Shown one piece after another: positions 15,794-18,972 of a DNA stretch of 18,972 bases. The notes beneath the pieces are model-generated. The model did not search any database. It was given only the letters and a program-made list of their open reading frames with translations, and was not told where the DNA came from. The stretch is from an uncultured Methanobrevibacter sp. (lineage in GTDB: Archaea; Methanobacteriota; Methanobacteria; Methanobacteriales; Methanobacteriaceae): NCBI GenBank assembly GCA_900317865.1, contig ONIK01000030.1, positions 1 through 18,972 on the forward strand, written 5' to 3'. The position numbers and the translations under genes are program-made. Numbering within the stretch: the first letter of the stretch is position 1; each line of letters starts with the position of its first letter.

Positions 15794-16461
15794 TATAATT
15801 TACTTACTAAATCCAATAAAGCATCCTTTGGACTTTCAGCTTTTATAATACCTGAAGCAAGCAATACACCGTCTGCACCTAAATCCATAGCTGCTTTCAT
15901 ATCATCACCATTAGTGATTCCGGCACCACATAAAACTTTTACGTCCTTATTAATCTCTTTTACACCTTTAACACTATCCTCTACAACTTCAGGTTGTGCC
16001 TGTGATACAGGTATACCAGTACCAATAAGTTCTGGCGGTTCAACAGCAACAGCATCAGGATTTAAACTAGCTACAGCCTTACTTGTTGCAATATTATTTG
16101 TACAGACACAAGATTCAATTTCATGTTGTTTGCATAATTGAATAACTTCATCAATATCAGCAAGTTGCATTCTTTTTTCAGAATGATTAATTAAAGAACC
16201 TGAAACTCCTGCTTCAACTAAAGTTTCAATTAAATTTCCGCCTGTATGTCCACCAGGAGTAATCGGATCAATATGTTGAGCAAAAATAGGTAGTGATGTT
16301 TCTTCTTTAATTCTAAAAATATCTGCAGCCTGTGGAACAGCAACCATTGTAATGCCTGACTCCGCAGCAGCACTTTCTAAATCACGTGCAAGGTTTAAAG
16401 CATTTAAACCACTTGATTCCAAATAAGTTTTATAATTTAATATCACTATTGGTGTATTCAT
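15793..16461 (-). CDS. tpiA: Triosephosphate isomerase (archaeal type)
   Basis: This 222-aa enzyme interconverts dihydroxyacetone phosphate and glyceraldehyde 3-phosphate. Archaeal enzymes are about 220-225 aa, shorter than the ~250 of bacteria. Active-site residues are visible: N9 and K11 in LNYKTY, H93 in INHSEKR, E141 in AVEPPELIGTG, and the phosphate loops GAGI and GADGVLLASG. It leads a two-gene unit with pgk, overlapping it by one base (TAATG). No strong Shine-Dalgarno sequence precedes the ATG (only GGCGAT), and an AT-rich TATA-like element lies about 30-40 bases upstream (16491-16501), so the leader is probably very short. Confidence 0.95.
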   Translation of the reverse strand: MNTPIVILNYKTYLESSGLNALNLARDLESAAAESGITMVAVPQAADIFRIKEETSLPIFAQHIDPITPGGHTGGNLIETLVEAGVSGSLINHSEKRMQLADIDEVIQLCKQHEIESCVCTNNIATSKAVASLNPDAVAVEPPELIGTGIPVSQAQPEVVEDSVKGVKEINKDVKVLCGAGITNGDDMKAAMDLGADGVLLASGIIKAESPKDALLDLVSKL

Positions 16462-16600
16462 ATTATCGCCATTATAATTTAAATTATTATAATATATATT
16501 TAGACAACATTATTAAAAAGACTTATGATTAGAATTTTCAATTTAATGAGACCTTCAATAAAATACTAATACTAACAAAACTAAAAATAAAAATGATTTT

Positions 16601-17518
16601 ATGTCATTTAATAAAAGCCAAATTGAAAAATTAGAAAAAAGCGGATATAGATTTGTAGGTACCCATGGTCATGCAGCAGTTAAAACCTGCCATTGGACCC
16701 GACAAAGTATAGTGGATAAAGGAGTTTGTTATAAAGAAAAATTCTATGGTATTGAATCCCACAGATGCCTTCAAATGTCTCCGGCAGTCCCTAACTGCCA
16801 ACAAGAATGTGAATTCTGCTGGAGAGATTTAACCTATACCCAGACAAAATGGGAGGATGATGAATACGATGACCCTAAAACAATAGTTGATGGAGCAATT
16901 AAAGCTCAAAATAATTTATTATGTGGCTATTATGGAAATGACAATGCTAATAAAAAGAAATTGGAAGAATTAAAAAAGCCCACTAATGCAGCCATTTCAC
17001 TGGCGGGCGAACCTACTCTTTATCCAAAAATTGATGAATTAATTGGCGAATTTAACCGAAGAGATTTTACAACATTTGTAGTAAGCAACGGACAATGTGC
17101 TGAAAGATTAGAAAATTTAGAAAATGATCCCTACCAGCTATACATTTCATTGGATGCGCCCACAAAAGAAATATTTAATGATGTATGTAGACCTAAAATA
17201 AATGATGCTTGGAACAATTTAAACGAATCACTTGAAATACTTTCTAGTTTTAACTCCCGCACATGTATAAGGAATACCTGCGTTAAGGGAAGAAATATGA
17301 CAAATCCCGAAAAATATGGCGAGCTAATTGAAAAAGCAGACCCGGATTTTGTTGAAGTCAAAGCATATATGTGTGTTGGTTCATCACGTGAAAGACTGAC
17401 ACTGGAGAATATGCCTAGATTTAATGAAGTAAAAGAATTTGCAAAAAAAATCGGCGATGAATGCGGAAAGGATATTGTAAATGAGTCCGAAATCAGCCGT
17501 GTTGTACTTCTCGAATAA
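16601..17518 (+). CDS. taw1: 4-demethylwyosine synthase (TYW1/Taw1), radical SAM
   Basis: This 305-aa radical SAM enzyme makes the tricyclic wyosine core from N1-methylguanosine at position 37 of tRNA-Phe, using pyruvate. The radical SAM cluster cysteines are C66, C70, C73 (CQQECEFCW). A second 4Fe-4S cluster is predicted from C30, C43 and C56, whose 13-residue spacing matches the known archaeal TYW1 pattern. GTHGHAAVKTCHWT, SLAGEPTLYP, FVVSNGQ and YISLDAPT are family motifs. The length is normal for archaea. No clear Shine-Dalgarno precedes the ATG. It diverges from tpiA across 139 bases and converges on the next gene with an 11-base gap. Confidence 0.95.
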   Translation: MSFNKSQIEKLEKSGYRFVGTHGHAAVKTCHWTRQSIVDKGVCYKEKFYGIESHRCLQMSPAVPNCQQECEFCWRDLTYTQTKWEDDEYDDPKTIVDGAIKAQNNLLCGYYGNDNANKKKLEELKKPTNAAISLAGEPTLYPKIDELIGEFNRRDFTTFVVSNGQCAERLENLENDPYQLYISLDAPTKEIFNDVCRPKINDAWNNLNESLEILSSFNSRTCIRNTCVKGRNMTNPEKYGELIEKADPDFVEVKAYMCVGSSRERLTLENMPRFNEVKEFAKKIGDECGKDIVNESEISRVVLLE

Positions 17519-17529
17519 TAAAATGAAAA

Positions 17530-17787
17530 TTAAGGATTTACTGCCTCATCAGCAGCACCCATAGTCACTTTAATATTATCTGATAAATTTATTTCAGAAA
17601 TCTTTTTAGATGAATCGGATTTAGCCATATAATATGCCTGAGCAAAATTCATAGTAATAAATATAACATCCTTAAAATCCAAAATGAATTCTTTTTCCGG
17701 TATTTTGTTTAAAATGTCAATTAGTTCCGTTGCAATGTCACTAGATTCCAAATGAGTGCCGAATTCAGCACCTACATTAATAAGCAT
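17530..17787 (-). CDS. Small STAS-like protein, probably DUF4325
   Basis: This is an 85-aa protein. The centre FILDFKDVIFITMNFAQAYY (residues 34-53), a beta strand with Asp-Phe followed by a helix, resembles the DUF4325 STAS-like family, whose pattern is LDF..V..(I/V)T.(S/N)FA. Such domains often work with histidine-kinase-like ATPases or other regulators; no ATPase is next to it here. The ATG is preceded by GGTG. It lies 15 bases after an unrecognised CxxC protein and is probably cotranscribed with it. The family call rests on the motif and size only. Confidence 0.55.
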   Translation of the reverse strand: MLINVGAEFGTHLESSDIATELIDILNKIPEKEFILDFKDVIFITMNFAQAYYMAKSDSSKKISEINLSDNIKVTMGAADEAVNP

Positions 17788-17802
17788 TTTTTCACCAACA
17801 TA

Positions 17803-18054
17803 TTAATCAATTATTTCTAAAATATCCTCATATTGAGAATCATCAATGAGATTCCTATATCTAGTTATAATTATTTTTAAATGTCCTTTACAATTATAAC
17901 ATTTGTAAACTTGTTCATTAGTAATAACAGCAAAACAAAACCTTGAAATTTGGGTTTCACTTATAGGACCAGAATAATTTTTAAGTTCAATCAATATTCT
18001 CTCCGCGGCCCTATAATTATTTACCATGGACAGGTTTCTAATTTTAAATTCCAA
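17803..18054 (-). CDS. Small uncharacterised protein with a CxxC motif
   Basis: I do not recognise this 83-aa protein. It looks helical and soluble, with no signal peptide. A single CYNC motif (residues 52-55) is followed by a basic stretch, and there is one further cysteine at residue 41, so it could bind a metal as a half-site or dimer. The ATG lacks a clear Shine-Dalgarno element; a second methionine at residue 10 is an alternative. It is first in a two-gene unit with the STAS-like gene 15 bases downstream, and diverges from the membrane protein at the right edge. A TATA-like CATATTATATA (18097-18107) lies about 45 bases upstream. The coding character is supported mainly by the tight spacing and the open frame in an AT-rich region. 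Confidence 0.55.
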   Translation of the reverse strand: MEFKIRNLSMVNNYRAAERILIELKNYSGPISETQISRFCFAVITNEQVYKCYNCKGHLKIIITRYRNLIDDSQYEDILEIID

Positions 18055-18096
18055 TTATGAGGATGCATAAAAACCACATTATCTTTTAGACTTAAC

Positions 18097-18107
18097 TATA
18101 TAATATG
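18097..18107 (-). promoter_or_regulatory. Probable TATA box for the small two-gene unit
   Basis: On the minus strand CATATTATATA lies 43-53 bases before the ATG of the CxxC protein, giving a predicted leader of about 20 bases. The paired ATTGTACA repeats sit about 30-60 bases upstream of it. Confidence 0.35.
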
Positions 18108-18137
18108 TTATTTATTAAATTTATTGATTTGAAAAAT

Positions 18138-18158
18138 ATTGTACAAATGGATTGTACA
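18138..18158. repeat. Paired ATTGTACA repeats, candidate operator
   Basis: ATTGTACA occurs at 18138-18145 and 18151-18158, 13 bases apart, and each copy holds the palindrome TGTACA. The pair lies in the 250-base divergent intergenic region, between the promoter candidates of both flanking units. A shared regulator site is inferred. Confidence 0.4.
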
Positions 18159-18214
18159 TAATTTATTTTTATTTAAATAATGAAAATTTTTAAAAATTTA
18201 GGCTAATAAAAAAA

Positions 18215-18226
18215 ACTTTTATATAG
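18215..18226 (+). promoter_or_regulatory. Probable BRE/TATA promoter for the right-edge membrane protein
   Basis: AAAAAAAACTTTTATATAG has an A-rich BRE-like part and TTTTATATA, predicting a start near 18247 and a leader of about 58 bases. A second TTTATATA at about 18275 would give a nearly leaderless message instead. Confidence 0.4.
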
Positions 18227-18304
18227 TTTATTAATTATAGTATATTTAGTAAAATATTTTTACATTTATATAATTATACTTTAATTAAAAAATGATGTGA
18301 TTGA

Positions 18305-18972
18305 ATGAAAAGAAGCAAAAAACTAATTATCGCAATCCTTATTGTTATTCTTATCGGATTATTAAGTATAATTGCAGGAGCTCTTTTAGGAGGTCCTGAC
18401 TTAGTTAAAGAAGATAAAAATGTTCTTGTTTTAGCTTCAGATAAAGGAGAACAACAGAATGGTGCAGTAGATATGGCATTCATGGTTCACCTAAAAGATG
18501 GGGCAATAGATAATTATACACCAATATATCCTGGAGGTATGACACATCCTTCACAATCAGAACCTGCAGAAACAGGTGTTGGAGGAGGACTGCTTCTTCA
18601 CGATTCACTATGGTATGGTGTAAAGCCAGGTATGAAATATGCAAGTGAAATTGTAGAAGCTAGAACTGGAATGCATGCTGATGCAGTTGTTATTGTCTAC
18701 ACCGACGGAATTGATGCTGTTATTGACTCAATAAGACCACTTAAAGTAAACGGTGAAGTCAAAAACCTTAGTGCAGAAGACATCGTGCGTGAAAATGATG
18801 CATATAACGGATATCCTGGAAGTGACAAGGTTCAAGGAACCATGTCTAGAGGAGATGCTGTAATGGTATTGGTTCAAGCACTTGCAGAAGCTGCAAAAGA
18901 TCCTGCTAAGAAAAATACCATGACCCAGACTGCCCTGGACCAATATTCAAAAGGAAACATTGTAATGACACC
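18305..18972 (+). CDS. Membrane-anchored DUF4012-like protein, C-terminus cut by the window
   Basis: The first 222 residues are visible; the frame is still open at the window end. After a basic MKRSKK start, residues 7-28 form one hydrophobic segment ending in GALLGG, which fits an N-terminal anchor with the rest outside the membrane. The exported part (VLVLASDKGEQQNGAVDMAF, then PIYPGGMTHP and LLLHDSLWYG) resembles the DUF4012 proteins common in Methanobacteriales, which are of unknown function and which I recall as having LytR-CpsA-Psr-like character. The start is supported by TGTGATTGA just upstream, a weak match to the 3' end of 16S rRNA. It is divergent from the small minus-strand pair. 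Confidence 0.6.
   Translation, partial: MKRSKKLIIAILIVILIGLLSIIAGALLGGPDLVKEDKNVLVLASDKGEQQNGAVDMAFMVHLKDGAIDNYTPIYPGGMTHPSQSEPAETGVGGGLLLHDSLWYGVKPGMKYASEIVEARTGMHADAVVIVYTDGIDAVIDSIRPLKVNGEVKNLSAEDIVRENDAYNGYPGSDKVQGTMSRGDAVMVLVQALAEAAKDPAKKNTMTQTALDQYSKGNIVMT

Overview
The window is AT-rich and archaeal. It carries a split RNA polymerase (B'', B', A', A''), archaeal RpoH, L30e and a short two-KH NusA, the archaeal wyosine enzyme Taw1, the compact archaeal form of triosephosphate isomerase, and tRNA genes without encoded CCA. With the low GC content, the split B subunit and a POT-type peptide transporter, this points to a methanogen of the Methanobacteriales, most likely Methanobrevibacter-like. 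The genus is an inference.

Layout. Positions 1-95 hold what looks like the right end of an IS200/IS605-type element. A POT-family peptide transporter (452-1870, minus) follows. From about 2183 to 12975 everything reads on the minus strand. In order of transcription this is a five-tRNA cluster (Thr, Pro, Tyr, Asp, Lys), then rpoH, rpoB'', rpoB', rpoA', rpoA'', rpl30e and nusA, closed by a hairpin plus T-tract. The rps12-rps7-EF2-EF1A genes that follow nusA in related archaea are absent. On the plus strand thiM-thiE (thiamine salvage and thiamine phosphate synthesis) converge on minus-strand tpiA-pgk (triose phase of glycolysis/gluconeogenesis), with the thiE and pgk stop codons overlapping. 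Plus-strand taw1 then converges on a small minus-strand pair: a DUF4325-like STAS protein and an unrecognised CxxC protein. A divergent membrane-anchored protein, probably DUF4012, runs off the right edge.

The most unusual content is in the RNA polymerase genes. B' (782 aa) carries at its N-terminus a recognisable J-domain with an intact HPD motif. An acidic linker built from near-perfect 60-bp tandem repeats joins it to an otherwise normal B' core of about 600 residues. A' (1155 aa) has three charged lineage-specific insertions, two in the clamp head and one before the WTGKE motif. A'' (496 aa) has an N-terminal extension that appears to be extra copies of its own helical module. Catalytic motifs are intact in every subunit, so this reads as a working but elaborated polymerase. 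The J-domain suggests that an Hsp70 (DnaK) may be recruited to RNA polymerase, for assembly or for cotranscriptional work. That role is inferred.
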